Below are positions 1-7,762 of a DNA stretch of 33,744 bases, one piece after another. Where the stretch lies: the NCBI GenBank assembly GCA_026713245.1, contig JAPOOU010000113.1, positions 1-33,744 of the forward strand, given 5' to 3'. The DNA comes from Chloroflexota bacterium. GTDB lineage: Bacteria > Chloroflexota > Anaerolineae > Aggregatilineales > Phototrophicaceae. The position numbers and the translations under genes are program-made. Position 1 is the stretch's first letter; each line of letters opens with the position of its first letter. The notes below the pieces were generated by a model. The model was not told where the DNA came from. It worked only from the letters and a program-made list of their open reading frames with translations, and did no database searches.

Positions 1-854
1 ATCTCGTTCTCATAGACGCTGAAGCTGACGTGTTTGAGCAACTGATGGCCGCTGTCGTCGGCGTAGGTCAAGTCTTGGACATCCAGTACGGAGGATCCGC
101 GCTTCACTTCCGGTCGATCGACCTGCATGAAGACCTCGCGCCCGACCATCATGCGCGCCAATTCGCGCTCATCCGTCTCGGCGGTATTGACCGTGCCGAT
201 CACCCGGGCGTCGCGCATGACCGTGACGCGGTCGGATATCTCGATCACTTCCTTGAGCTTGTGCGTGATGAAGATGACAGTCTTGCCGCCCTCGACCAGG
301 TTGCGAATGGCCGCAAACAGGTCTTGGGTCTCGCTCGGCGTCAAGACAGCGGTCGGCTCATCGAGGATCAATATCTCTGCGCCGCGGTAAAGCGCCTTGA
401 GGATCTCCACCCGCTGCCGCATGCCCACCGGGATATCCTCGATTTTGGCATCCGGATTGACATTCAAGCCGTATTCTCCAGACAGCGCTACTGTATCGGT
501 GACGGCGCCCTGAATGTCGATGGACATGCCCTGTTTGGTCTCGCGATTGAGGATGATGTTCTGCGCCACCGTGAAGGAATTCACCAGCATGAAGTTCTGG
601 TGCACCATGCCGATGCCGTGTTCGATGGCGACCTGAGGATTGCCGATTTCGACTTCCTGCTCGCGGATGAAAATGCGCCCCGACGAAGGATGCTCCAGAC
701 CGTAGAGGAGTTTCATCAGCGTTGATTTGCCGGCGCCGTTCTCGCCGACCAGTGCGTGGATCTCCCCCTGCTCGACCGCAAAGCTGATGTCATCGTTGGC
801 GTGCACGCCGTTGGGATAAATCTTGTGGACATTTTGGGTTTCGATTATGGGCAT
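1..854 (-). CDS. ABC transporter ATP-binding protein, BMP/nucleoside-type importer (partial)
   Basis: This gene runs off the left edge of the window, so the ORF track misses it; 284 codons are visible from an ATG at 854. It encodes a cytoplasmic ATPase that would energise an importer. The first nucleotide-binding domain is complete: Walker A GENGAGKST near residue 40, a VGMRQRVEI signature in place of classical LSGGQ, Walker B ILILDEPT, then ITHKLKEV. The modified signature is usual in ATPases paired with BMP-family binding proteins (YufO/NupO type), which normally carry two fused domains; the second begins just before the edge. The upstream neighbour on the same strand is a BMP-family binding protein, so an operon of binding protein, ATPase and then permeases (outside the window) is expected. 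The likely substrate is a nucleoside, inferred from family only. Confidence 0.93.
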   Translation of the reverse strand, partial: MPIIETQNVHKIYPNGVHANDDISFAVEQGEIHALVGENGAGKSTLMKLLYGLEHPSSGRIFIREQEVEIGNPQVAIEHGIGMVHQNFMLVNSFTVAQNIILNRETKQGMSIDIQGAVTDTVALSGEYGLNVNPDAKIEDIPVGMRQRVEILKALYRGAEILILDEPTAVLTPSETQDLFAAIRNLVEGGKTVIFITHKLKEVIEISDRVTVMRDARVIGTVNTAETDERELARMMVGREVFMQVDRPEVKRGSSVLDVQDLTYADDSGHQLLKHVSFSVYENE

Positions 855-921
855 TAGTTTTCTTCAAGCGAGCCATGTAGGGCCTGTGGCTCGCCTGCCT
901 TCAATTCACTTATTCGTGTAG

Positions 922-987
922 GGGCGACCCAAGGGTCGCCCGTCTATTATTGACCTGTATACCTGCGGGCGACTCAATGAGTCGCCC
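922..987. repeat. Two tandem short palindromes of the GGGCGAC-type dispersed repeat
   Basis: Two perfect hairpins lie 25 bp apart between the BMP gene and the ATPase gene. At 922-941 the 9-bp arms GGGCGACCC/GGGTCGCCC enclose AA; at 967-987 the arms GGGCGACTC/GAGTCGCCC enclose AAT. The same arm family recurs at 23082-23102 and 26222-26246. They look like REP-type palindromes. Between a binding-protein gene and its ATPase they could also stabilise or attenuate mRNA, but no T-tract follows. Confidence 0.7.
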
Positions 988-1059
988 ATGCAGTTCATTT
1001 TAACGACGTTGGAAGCGGGTCAGCCGGCGGCCGACCCGCTTTACCAACCTGTAACGTGT

Positions 1060-1091
1060 CTCCCCCTTCCCCGTAAAAGGGGGAGGGGGAG
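1060..1091. repeat. C-rich/G-rich hairpin repeat downstream of the BMP gene
   Basis: CTCCCCCTTCCCC and GGGGGAGGGGGAG flank a 6-base GTAAAA loop and pair with one mismatch. The hairpin sits 12 bp past the stop of the BMP gene. It lacks a T-tract, so intrinsic termination is doubtful. Similar C4TC4...G-rich elements occur at about 3990, 16653 and 22968, always in intergenic DNA, so it is probably a dispersed repeat. Confidence 0.55.
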
Positions 1092-1102
1092 GGGGACGAA
1101 AA

Positions 1103-2251
1103 CTACATATCGTCCATCATCATGTCGTCCATGCTCATGTCGGCGCTAGGCATATCGGCGCAAGCCGTTCCAACCGCCGCCATCATGTCCTCGCTGGTGA
1201 AGACAGTCTGAACTTCGATATCACCATTGACGACGGCGGCTTCGGCTGCTTCCACCATTGCCTTGATGTCGTCAGACGTGGCCATGTCGTAGAAGTCGTT
1301 CTTGGCCAGGCCAACGCCGCCTTCGGGAATACCCAGGTTCTCAACCGAGCCGTAGGGCAGCTCGCCATCAAGGTGCAGCGTGACGGCGCGGAAGATCGAA
1401 TTGTCGACATTCTTGAGCATGCTGGTCAGAATGCGCTCGGCTTGGTCGGGATCGGTCTCGGCCACAATTACGGCCTGGTCGGAATCGACGCCGATGGCGT
1501 AGCGCCCTTGTTCGTACGGCGCTTCAAAGACGCCTACACCGGTGCCGCCCGCGATCTGGAAGACAATATCAGCGCCCTGCTCGTACATGGCCAGGGTGAT
1601 TTCCTTGCCGCGGGCCGGGTCATTCCAGCTACCGGCGTATTGCACGATGCTCACGGTATCCGGATTGACCAGGCAAGCGCCCTGCTCGTAACCGACGATG
1701 AAGTCGTCGATGACCGGAATCTGCTGCCCGCCGACGGCGCCGATGGTCGGGGCGTCATTGGCGCCGTCGATCCCGCTGATAGTGACGGCAGCGGCGTATA
1801 CGCCGGCCAGGAAGGAGCCCTGATTCTGCGCATAAGTCATCGAATAGACATTGGCACAGGCATCGACACAGGTTTCCGCATCGTCATAGGGCATGCCGGC
1901 ATCGTAAAACATGAAGTGCTTGTCGGGATAGTTGTGGGCGTTGGCCGCCATGAAACCAACCATCTGCCAGGTGCCGGCGATCAAGATGTCGTAGGAATCG
2001 GTATCGGACATGACATCCAGCAAGCCCGGTTCCCAATTGGCGGGATCAATGCCGAGTTCGACCGTATCGGTCTCGATATCGTATTCATCCGCAATGGCGT
2101 CCATACCACGCTGGGCGCTATCGAAGAAGGACTTGTCGCCGAGCGTACCGTTGATCACGGAAACGACGCGCAGCGGTTCGTCCTGCGCGAGAGCGGCAAA
2201 CGCCGTCAGGAACACGAGCATAGCGACTAGCAGAATACTAAACTTCCTCAT
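1103..2251 (-). CDS. BMP-family (Med/PnrA-like) ABC transporter substrate-binding protein
   Basis: This is a secreted binding protein of 382 residues for a nucleoside-type importer. The N-terminus (MRKF, about 17 hydrophobic residues, then ALAQ) is a Sec signal peptide with an AxA-like cleavage site; there is no lipobox cysteine, unlike most BMP proteins. The mature part shows family features: GTLGDKSFFDSAQRGM near the start, a DILIAGTW segment, QNQGSFLAGVYAA, then DIVFQIAGGTGVGVFEA and AIGVDSDQA. Length suits the family. The last 15 residues form an unusual Met/Asp-rich tail (MSMDDMMMDDM). The start is supported by GGAGGAATCAA just upstream. The ATPase gene follows on the same strand after a 248-bp gap with hairpins. 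Purine nucleosides are the usual BMP ligands; the actual ligand is not shown. Confidence 0.92.
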   Translation of the reverse strand: MRKFSILLVAMLVFLTAFAALAQDEPLRVVSVINGTLGDKSFFDSAQRGMDAIADEYDIETDTVELGIDPANWEPGLLDVMSDTDSYDILIAGTWQMVGFMAANAHNYPDKHFMFYDAGMPYDDAETCVDACANVYSMTYAQNQGSFLAGVYAAAVTISGIDGANDAPTIGAVGGQQIPVIDDFIVGYEQGACLVNPDTVSIVQYAGSWNDPARGKEITLAMYEQGADIVFQIAGGTGVGVFEAPYEQGRYAIGVDSDQAVIVAETDPDQAERILTSMLKNVDNSIFRAVTLHLDGELPYGSVENLGIPEGGVGLAKNDFYDMATSDDIKAMVEAAEAAVVNGDIEVQTVFTSEDMMAAVGTACADMPSADMSMDDMMMDDM

Positions 2252-2279
2252 TTGATTCCTCCATTAAAAACTTGGCTTG

Positions 2280-2333
2280 ATCAGATTCAATTCTGATTTG
2301 GCTATTATACCCATGTTTTTCCCGAATGGGCAA
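2280..2333 (-). promoter_or_regulatory. Predicted sigma70 promoter and inverted repeat upstream of the BMP gene
   Basis: On the minus strand TTGCCC (2328-2333) and a perfect TATAAT (2304-2309) are separated by 18 bp, a good housekeeping promoter. Just downstream of the -10 lies an inverted repeat ATCAGA-N6-TCTGAT (2280-2297), where a repressor could bind over the transcription start. The BMP start codon follows at 2251. No candidate regulator is adjacent. Confidence 0.55.
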
Positions 2334-2365
2334 AATCCCGCACGGGGATATGCGCTTACAGAACA

Positions 2366-2398
2366 TACAAAACAAAAGCCCGCCCCTGCGGGCGGGCT
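2366..2398 (-). terminator. Rho-independent terminator (minus strand)
   Basis: A perfect 9-bp stem AGCCCGCCC/GGGCGGGCT (2377-2398) with a 4-base loop is followed on the minus strand by TTTTGTTTTG. It lies about 150 bp downstream of the small ORF at 2550-2651 and upstream of the BMP promoter, so it would end the small gene's transcript and insulate the BMP operon. Confidence 0.75.
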
Positions 2399-2549
2399 AT
2401 GCGATAGCTGGGCTCGCTCAATGCCAGATGTGAAGCAAGCCCCGTCCGATTTGAACAACATCCACCGTAGCCGCTCATTTTACGATTGCTGAAGAATAGG
2501 AACACCGCAATCCGAGCAAGAAGGAGATGAAGTTCCCCAGAATATGAAG

Positions 2550-2651
2550 TCAGGAACTTTCGCGCCAATCGCGATACAGGTACACCCATGCGGCAATCAA
2601 AAGCACATTTAGCGCCACGACAAACGCGATAACCAGATTGTCTCCGTACAT
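2550..2651 (-). CDS. Small single-pass membrane protein (33 aa), not in the ORF track
   Basis: An ATG at 2651 is preceded by AGGGGAGGACGAG, one of the best Shine-Dalgarno sequences in the window. The 33-residue product starts MYGDN, has one strongly hydrophobic helix at about residues 6-26 (LVIAFVVALNVLLIAAWVYLY), and ends with the charged tail RDWRESS. This is the layout of small inner-membrane accessory proteins, which often act on transporters or oxidases. I do not recognise the family and no partner gene adjoins it. A terminator follows on the same strand. The strong ribosome binding site, clean helix and terminator argue for a real gene; its brevity is the main doubt. Confidence 0.6.
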   Translation of the reverse strand: MYGDNLVIAFVVALNVLLIAAWVYLYRDWRESS

Positions 2652-2987
2652 CTCGTCCTCCCCTTCAATCTAGGCTTTCTTGACATTTGTTGCCGATCTC
2701 GATTGAGAAAACAGGATCTATACCTTTTACGATTCTCTACAAGCTGGCGATAAAACCGTATTTCAGCAAATGGCGCAATGTCCTATGCTCTTCCAGACCG
2801 CGGCGCCTCGCATTTGGCACGCGCCGATTCCAGTCGGCATCTTCACTCTCATTGAACGGCAATTATAAGCCTATGTCAATGTTGATTTATACAGTTTGCA
2901 CAAGTATATTCGCAATTTGATTATATAGTTTACCTAGTTTTTCATCCTGGACCAGCTTGTGATGGATGCACTTGGGTCGATACCTGT
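2652..2987. other. Intergenic region without a convincing gene; AT-rich direct repeat
   Basis: No coding signal is convincing here. An AT-rich patch holds an imperfect direct repeat, GATTTATACAGTTTGC (2884-2899) and GATTATATAGTTTACC (2919-2934), 35 bp apart and ahead of the nucleoside hydrolase promoter. It could be a paired operator. The short ORFs listed across it lack ribosome binding sites and family features. Confidence 0.35.
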
Positions 2988-3015
2988 TTGGCGGGCGACA
3001 TGACCGTGCTATATT
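2988..3015 (+). promoter_or_regulatory. Predicted promoter of the nucleoside hydrolase gene
   Basis: TTGGCG (2988-2993) and TATATT (3010-3015) are 16 bp apart. The expected start of transcription is near 3022, giving a leader of about 30 bases with GAGGAG ahead of the ATG at 3053. Confidence 0.4.
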
Positions 3016-3052
3016 AAGGTGGAAATATTTGCCCGAAGAGGAGCAGATAAAT

Positions 3053-3985
3053 ATGAAAATGGTCATTGATACGGACGCCGGCGTCGACGACGCGCAAGCG
3101 ATCATGCTGGCGCTGACCCACCCCGATGTCGACGTGTTAGCCATCACGACTTTGACCGGCAACGTGCATATCCGCCAGGTCAATCCCAACGTCCTGACCA
3201 TCCTCGAAATCATGAACAGGGACGTGCCGGTTTACGCCGGCATCGACCGTCCATTGATCCAGCCCTGGGAAGACGCGGCCGAGTTCCACGGCGGCGACGG
3301 ATTAGGCGACTTCCGCGACCGTCCGCCGGTGACGCGCTCGATCGCGGACGAGCATGCGGTTCCAGTGCTGTTGCGGCTGTCGCGCGAATACATGGGCGAA
3401 CTGACCTTGATCGCGCTGGGCCCGCTGACCAACCTGGCCGCCGCTATCCGCCTCGATCCGGAATTTCCTGCGCGCATCAAGCAATTTGTCTTCATGGGCG
3501 GCACGATCGCGGCGCATGGAAACACGCCCAACCTGACCGCCGAGTACAATATTTACACCGATCCCGAAGCGGCTTTCATCACGCTTGCTGCCTTCGAGGA
3601 CGCCACCATGCTCAGTTGGGAGACGACGCTTGCGCATGGATTTACCTGGGACAAGTTCAACGCGCTTTGCGCTATCGACACGGTCAACGGGCGCTTCTTC
3701 GACAAGATCTCCGGCAAAACGGCCCAGCGCCTGCAGCATACGTACAGCCGGCCGGCCTACTTGCTGCCGGACCCATTGGCGATGGCGGTCACGCTAGAGC
3801 CGGCATTGATAAGGCAGAGTAACAAGTTCTTCGTCACCGTCGAGCTGAACGGTCAGCATACGCGCGGACAAACGGTCATTGATTACAACCACATGAGCGG
3901 ACACGCGTCCAATGTGAACGTGATTCAAGCGCTGGATACCGACGGCGTGCACGCGATGTTCGTCAAGGCGCTTTCGCAGAGCTAG
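3053..3985 (+). CDS. Inosine/uridine-preferring nucleoside hydrolase family protein
   Basis: The 310-residue product is a cytoplasmic N-ribohydrolase that splits nucleosides into base and ribose. The ATG at 3053 is chosen over the upstream track start because GAGGAG precedes it and the conserved domain begins immediately: DTDAGVDDA (residues 6-14) is the calcium- and ribose-binding signature, normally DTDPGxDDA. Other family blocks are ALGPLTNLAAA, FMGGTI, AEYNIYTDPEAA and LPDPLAMAV, the last carrying the fourth metal-binding Asp. The histidine that often precedes that Asp in purine/pyrimidine-specific members is a Pro here, so specificity cannot be assigned. The nearby BMP importer and cytosine deaminase fit nucleoside salvage. 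A second, different paralogue lies at 29200-30105. Confidence 0.92.
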   Translation: MKMVIDTDAGVDDAQAIMLALTHPDVDVLAITTLTGNVHIRQVNPNVLTILEIMNRDVPVYAGIDRPLIQPWEDAAEFHGGDGLGDFRDRPPVTRSIADEHAVPVLLRLSREYMGELTLIALGPLTNLAAAIRLDPEFPARIKQFVFMGGTIAAHGNTPNLTAEYNIYTDPEAAFITLAAFEDATMLSWETTLAHGFTWDKFNALCAIDTVNGRFFDKISGKTAQRLQHTYSRPAYLLPDPLAMAVTLEPALIRQSNKFFVTVELNGQHTRGQTVIDYNHMSGHASNVNVIQALDTDGVHAMFVKALSQS

Positions 3986-3989
3986 CCAA

Positions 3990-4030
3990 CCCCTCCCCCA
4001 GCCCCTCCCCGAAGCATCAGGGAGGGGAGC
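3990..4030. repeat. CCCCTCCC/GGGAGGGG hairpin repeat
   Basis: Arms CCCCTCCC (4002-4009) and GGGAGGGG (4020-4027) enclose a 10-base loop just after the nucleoside hydrolase stop codon. There is no T-tract. It belongs to the same C-rich/G-rich element family as those near 1060, 16653 and 22968. Confidence 0.5.
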
Positions 4031-4197
4031 CCAACGTATGCGGGCCTGATGTGTAACAAGTTTTAATAATAAGCGGTTTGCTCTATCAGATTGAGCCCCG
4101 GACAGCGCGCCTGACGCCATCTACGCGTGGTTGGCGCGGTTGCGGGAGCGCTCACATTTGTGATACCGTAGCCGAAACCAGCGATAAAGGGAAAGCG

Positions 4198-4680
4198 ATG
4201 GGCGAAAATGACGTGCAAAAGGAATTCGATGCGTGGTTCAAGAAATTGAAGCCGCTACCAAAAGACCACTACGGCCGGACGGTGCAAATAGCCAAGGAGC
4301 TAGCAGACGGGGTTCCTCGGGGGTTCTGGGGACAAAATGTAGAGCGTACTGGATCACCAGGCGACCCAGTTTATGAACGGAAACGTAGGTTTTGGTCCGA
4401 GCGAATTTCCAACAAGAACCGCTCAGGCACGAATCAAGAGAGCGATTTTCAAGCCATGCGAGCAAGCTTAGTAACTGCAAGCTATGTTGAAGAAACGCGG
4501 GGGCGTTTAGAATTAACGCCAATTGCGTTTTCATTGCTTCGGAAACCGACGCGCATAGAAAGGATTGACCGCTGGCAAACCGCGATCGAGATTGCGCTCC
4601 TACTTATCTTCCTTGCTCATTTTCTGGTGCTACTGTCACCGGCTGTTGAATCAACACAAAGGCTTTTCAACTTATCCTAG
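4198..4680 (+). CDS. Hypothetical protein with a C-terminal membrane helix
   Basis: The 160-residue product is not recognised. The ATG at 4198 is preferred over the upstream TTG of the track because AAGGGAAAG lies just upstream. The N-terminal 125 residues are charged and soluble, and a hydrophobic stretch near residues 131-148 (ALLLIFLAHFLVLLSP) predicts one membrane helix close to the C-terminus, a tail-anchored layout. The sequence is visibly less GC-rich at third positions than neighbouring enzymes, which could mean recent acquisition. It stands alone between the nucleoside hydrolase and the metallopeptidase gene with no obvious functional link. It could also be a spurious ORF. Confidence 0.5.
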   Translation: MGENDVQKEFDAWFKKLKPLPKDHYGRTVQIAKELADGVPRGFWGQNVERTGSPGDPVYERKRRFWSERISNKNRSGTNQESDFQAMRASLVTASYVEETRGRLELTPIAFSLLRKPTRIERIDRWQTAIEIALLLIFLAHFLVLLSPAVESTQRLFNLS

Positions 4681-4738
4681 TGATTCATTTCAATCCATTG
4701 CAATGCAGGGTGACGAGTAGTGGGTTGGACATCATTAT

Positions 4739-4769
4739 CTCTCTGTGCCCTCTGTGTCTCTGTGGTGAA
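4739..4769 (+). repeat. CTCTGTG-type low-complexity repeat
   Basis: An imperfect run of CTCTGTG/CTCTGTGT units ends in GGTGAA just before the start of the metallopeptidase gene. Elements of this wording are, to my recollection, widespread dispersed repeats in large environmental genomes. Here it supplies the only weak ribosome binding site (GGTGA) for the next gene. Confidence 0.4.
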
Positions 4770-4776
4770 TTAACCT

Positions 4777-5877
4777 ATGACAACACCTCACATTCGAGAC
4801 TTGCTCGCCCACATCAGCGCCGACGCGGCCAGCACGCCTGAGGCGATCACCGCGCGGTTGACGCGCCTGCTGGATGCGCCCGCCCCTGCCAACAGCTGCG
4901 TGCTGCCGGGGGCGGTCGGCGATGTCATCCGCGCCATCGCAGCCGAGCTTGACCTGCCCTGCGCGCCCTTGGGCTCAAGCGGCAACCTCGGCATAGAACT
5001 CGGCGACCTCGACGCCCCGCTGGACCTGCTGGTGACGGCGCATATGGACCGCCCCTGCTTCCGCGTGCGCAATCTGGCCGAGGCGACGCTGTATCCGCTC
5101 TGCGCCATACGCGTGCCGGGCGATGGTTATACCTGTGAAGCGCGGGCGCTGCGATTTGTCGACGGGCGCGTGAGCACGGTTGCCAGCGGCCGGCTACATT
5201 TCGCGGGGGACGGGGATGACTATCGCATCCGCTTCCTGGCGGACGAAGGCGAGCTCGCTTGGGGCGACACGGTGATGATGCACTGCGCGCCGACGCTGAG
5301 CGAAGGCCTGATCAGCGGCACGGGCCTCGACAACGCTATCGGGGTGATACTGGCGCTGCTAAGCGCGCATTCGCTGAATCAGCACGCAGCCGACAGCCTG
5401 GAAGGGCGCCGCCTGCTCTTCGCGCTGACCGATCAAGAAGAGGGGCCGCCGGTCGGCCTATTCGGGCAGGGCGCCGCCCGTCTGGCGCATGCGCTGGAAC
5501 CGCCGCACCTGGGTTTCATCAATATCGACGCCCACAATGTCGGTGCGTCGACCGGTCATGCGCCCGGCATTGGCGCGTCTCATGCTTTCGTTTCCGGCTA
5601 TGGACGCGGCTCGGTCGTCCCGCTGGATTATCAGGCGCTGGCGACGGACTTGGCCGAGGCGGTCAATCGGGCGCGGCCGGGCACGGTCAAGCTCAATTAC
5701 GGATACGTCTCGCGCAGCGATGATATGCTGCTGAGTTTGAACGCGCGCTGCCTGGCTTTGACCGGCGTCGTGCTGGAAAACGCGCATACGACTGATGAGA
5801 CTGTGGCGCTGGGGGATCTGGTCGCGGGCGTGCTGTGGCTTAGCGGCTTCGTATCGAAGATACTTGAAAGTAAATGA
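4777..5877 (+). CDS. M42/M28-like zinc metallopeptidase (aminopeptidase-like)
   Basis: The 366-residue product fits the M42 glutamyl aminopeptidase/cellulase-like fold, a cytoplasmic di-metal exopeptidase. Metal-site blocks appear in the expected order: TAHMDRP (His and Asp ligands), GTGLDNAIGV (bridging Asp), TDQEEGPPVG (catalytic Glu and Glu ligand), INIDAH (Asp ligand) and a final NAHTTDE (His ligand). Length is usual for M42. The sequence is diverged and the middle segment, normally the inserted beta-rich domain, is short, so a related M20/M28 function is possible. Start: the ATG at 4777 has only a weak GGTGA upstream, but the conserved region supports it. Neighbours give no clear operon; about 65 bp separates it from the coiled-coil gene. 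Confidence 0.8.
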   Translation: MTTPHIRDLLAHISADAASTPEAITARLTRLLDAPAPANSCVLPGAVGDVIRAIAAELDLPCAPLGSSGNLGIELGDLDAPLDLLVTAHMDRPCFRVRNLAEATLYPLCAIRVPGDGYTCEARALRFVDGRVSTVASGRLHFAGDGDDYRIRFLADEGELAWGDTVMMHCAPTLSEGLISGTGLDNAIGVILALLSAHSLNQHAADSLEGRRLLFALTDQEEGPPVGLFGQGAARLAHALEPPHLGFINIDAHNVGASTGHAPGIGASHAFVSGYGRGSVVPLDYQALATDLAEAVNRARPGTVKLNYGYVSRSDDMLLSLNARCLALTGVVLENAHTTDETVALGDLVAGVLWLSGFVSKILESK

Positions 5878-5943
5878 AACCGATGTTAAGATAGAGTATG
5901 AATCAGTCGACGCGGTACGCTGAAGACATGCAAGGATACATAC

Positions 5944-6387
5944 ATGGCAAGCGGCACTGAATTGGAAAGAATCGCTTCACTCGAAACAGCCGTTCCACAT
6001 CTGGCAACCAAGGCGGGCCTCGAAGGCGTCAGAGTTGACGTCGAAAAAGTACGAACCGAAGTCGAGAGCGTCAAAGTCGATGTGGCAGTCCTCAAGACGG
6101 ACGTTGCGAGTCTCAAAGCGGACGTGGCGGTTATGAAAACGGATGTAGCCGACCTTAAAGCTGACGTGGCGGTTCTTAAGACAGACGTTGCAGGTCTCAA
6201 AACGGATGTGGCCGACCTTAAAGCAGACTTCGTCGTACTCAAAACAGACGTGTCAGTTCTCAAAACGGACATGAAGAGTGTGCGATCCGAGTTGAGAGTC
6301 TTCCGTTGGTTCATCGGGCTAGCAGCCACATTTGGCGCTGCCGTATCCTTACACATCATACAGCTTCTCAATCAGGTCCTCGCCTAA
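5944..6387 (+). CDS. Membrane-anchored heptad-repeat coiled-coil protein
   Basis: The 147-residue product is dominated by a long coiled coil: about ten heptads of the pattern V-x-x-L-K-x-D (VLKTDVASLKADVAVMKTD and so on) over residues 45-115. A single hydrophobic helix follows (FRWFIGLAATFGAAVSLHII), then a short C-terminal tail. The layout resembles small tail-anchored coiled-coil proteins of bacteria (DUF1640- or XhlA-like), which oligomerise at the membrane; no enzymatic role is visible. AAGGAT lies upstream of the ATG. The antisense ORF of 161 residues is a shadow of the repeats. It has no clear functional link to its neighbours. Confidence 0.75.
   Translation: MASGTELERIASLETAVPHLATKAGLEGVRVDVEKVRTEVESVKVDVAVLKTDVASLKADVAVMKTDVADLKADVAVLKTDVAGLKTDVADLKADFVVLKTDVSVLKTDMKSVRSELRVFRWFIGLAATFGAAVSLHIIQLLNQVLA
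6079..6270 (+). repeat. In-gene 21/42-bp tandem repeat encoding coiled-coil heptads
   Basis: The DNA repeats with a 21-bp unit (one heptad), with stronger similarity at 42 bp, of the form GTGGCGGTTCTTAAGACAGA. Copies differ mostly at third positions. Such arrays change length by slippage, so copy number may vary between strains. Confidence 0.7.
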
Positions 6388-6595
6388 ACGAGATCTTCCG
6401 TCATCTGAAATACATTTGGCACGTGTCGCAGGGACGATACTTAACCTAGCACTGATCGCTGCGACATTCTCATGTGTCTCCGAATCGCTCGGAGCGGCGT
6501 TCACGTATCGTGCGTCGTTTGATTCTGCTGATTGACTTTGTTAAGCTCTCTCGCATCATTACATGCTTGAATGACCACGAAAGGACAGCACCCAC

Positions 6596-7759
6596 ATGCC
6601 CGACCGCTCCCCCATGCACCAACAAATCGACACGCTGCCCGGCCTCATTCGCGAGATCGTCAAACCCTTCGACGCCGCGGCCCGGCGCGCCTTCGACTTC
6701 GAGACCTGCACCTCGGTCAAGCGCATCTATCTGGTCGGCTGCGGCGACAGCCATCACGCGCCGGTGGGCGCCGAACTGGCTTTTCATCAGTTGACCGGCG
6801 TGCCGACGCAGGCCCTCAGTTCTTTGCCCTTCAGTCGCTATAGCGCCGGCTTCCTGCCCGATACCGGCCCAGGGACCAATCTGGTCATCTGCGTTTCGGT
6901 CTCGGGCGAAGTCAGCCGCACGATTGAAGCGATGGATTTGGCGCGGAAAGCGGGCGCGACCGCCGTCGCGCTGACCGGCAATCCTGGCGGACCTCTGGGC
7001 GCCGTCGCCGAGACCGTGTTCGAAACCGCCGTGCCTCCCCTGCCCGATGAACTGGCGGGCATGGTCGTGCCCGGCATCCGCTCCTATCTGGCTTCGCAGA
7101 TCGCCCTGCTGCTGGCGGCTCTGCGTATCGCCGAAGTGCGCGGCTCCCTCACCACCGCCGCTGCCGATGCCGAACGAGAGGCCATCGCCGAATTGGCCGA
7201 CGCGGTCGAGGAGACCATCCGGGTATGCGAACCGATCGCCGACGACTTGGCGCAGCGCTGGCGCGACGCCAGGCTCTTCGAATTTGTCGGCGCGGGACCT
7301 CTTTACGGCGTGGCCATGTTCAGCGCGGCAAAAGTCCTGGAAGCCAGCGGCGACGCCGCCCTGGCCCAAGAGACCGAGGAATGGTCGCATTTGCAGTATT
7401 TCGCCGCGGCTGCGGATACGCCGCTGATTTTGCTCTCGGCGAATCAATTCGACGCCGACCGCATGGCGGAGGTGGCGCGCGCGGCCCAGAGCATTTCACG
7501 TCCCATCGCCCTGGTTTCTACGGATGACGCGACTGAGATTCGCCGTTATGTCGATACGCTGCTTCCGATCCCGCGGCGGATCCCGGAGCGCTACGCCGCG
7601 ATCGTTTACAGCATCCCGGGCGAGCTCTTTTCCGCAGCCCGCGCGGCTGCGTTGGGCGCGCCCTATTTTCGCAATTTCGAGGGCGGCCGCAGTCCCGATT
7701 GGGCGGACGGCGCCAGCCAGATTCGCTCCAGCCACATGATCAGCGAACTCAAACGTTAA
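6596..7759 (+). CDS. SIS-domain sugar isomerase/deglycase-like protein
   Basis: The 387-residue product has two SIS (sugar isomerase) domains, the fold of the GlmS isomerase half, AgaS and fructosamine-6-phosphate deglycases (FrlB). The first domain begins at about residue 40 with IYLVGCGDSHHAPVGAEL, followed by the sugar-phosphate loop VSVSGEVSRTIEAM and GATAVALTGNPGG. The second starts around FEFVGAGPLYGVAMFSAAKVLEASG and includes AQETEEWSHLQYF, like the GlmS/FrlB QETEEF/EFxH block. There is no glutaminase domain, so it cannot be a full GlmS. The PfkB-like kinase gene starts 3 bp after its stop. A kinase plus SIS deglycase pair resembles fructoselysine catabolism (FrlD/FrlB); that substrate is a guess. 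Confidence 0.85.
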   Translation: MPDRSPMHQQIDTLPGLIREIVKPFDAAARRAFDFETCTSVKRIYLVGCGDSHHAPVGAELAFHQLTGVPTQALSSLPFSRYSAGFLPDTGPGTNLVICVSVSGEVSRTIEAMDLARKAGATAVALTGNPGGPLGAVAETVFETAVPPLPDELAGMVVPGIRSYLASQIALLLAALRIAEVRGSLTTAAADAEREAIAELADAVEETIRVCEPIADDLAQRWRDARLFEFVGAGPLYGVAMFSAAKVLEASGDAALAQETEEWSHLQYFAAAADTPLILLSANQFDADRMAEVARAAQSISRPIALVSTDDATEIRRYVDTLLPIPRRIPERYAAIVYSIPGELFSAARAAALGAPYFRNFEGGRSPDWADGASQIRSSHMISELKR

Positions 7760-7762
7760 GCC

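Noticed and set aside
1373-2230. 285-residue plus-strand ORF
   Set aside because: Antisense shadow of the BMP gene; no ribosome binding site and no family features.
2884-2934. Another copy of the TTTTGCnnGCAAAA operator ahead of the nucleoside hydrolase
   Set aside because: The AT-rich repeat there has TTTGC and GCAA pieces, but not the 14-bp palindrome or the 5-bp spacing.
6079-6270. Possible CRISPR-like array
   Set aside because: The repeats are contiguous heptad codons without spacers and are explained by the coiled coil.
5886-6371. 161-residue minus-strand Ser/Thr-rich repeat protein
   Set aside because: It is the reverse reading of the coiled-coil heptad array.
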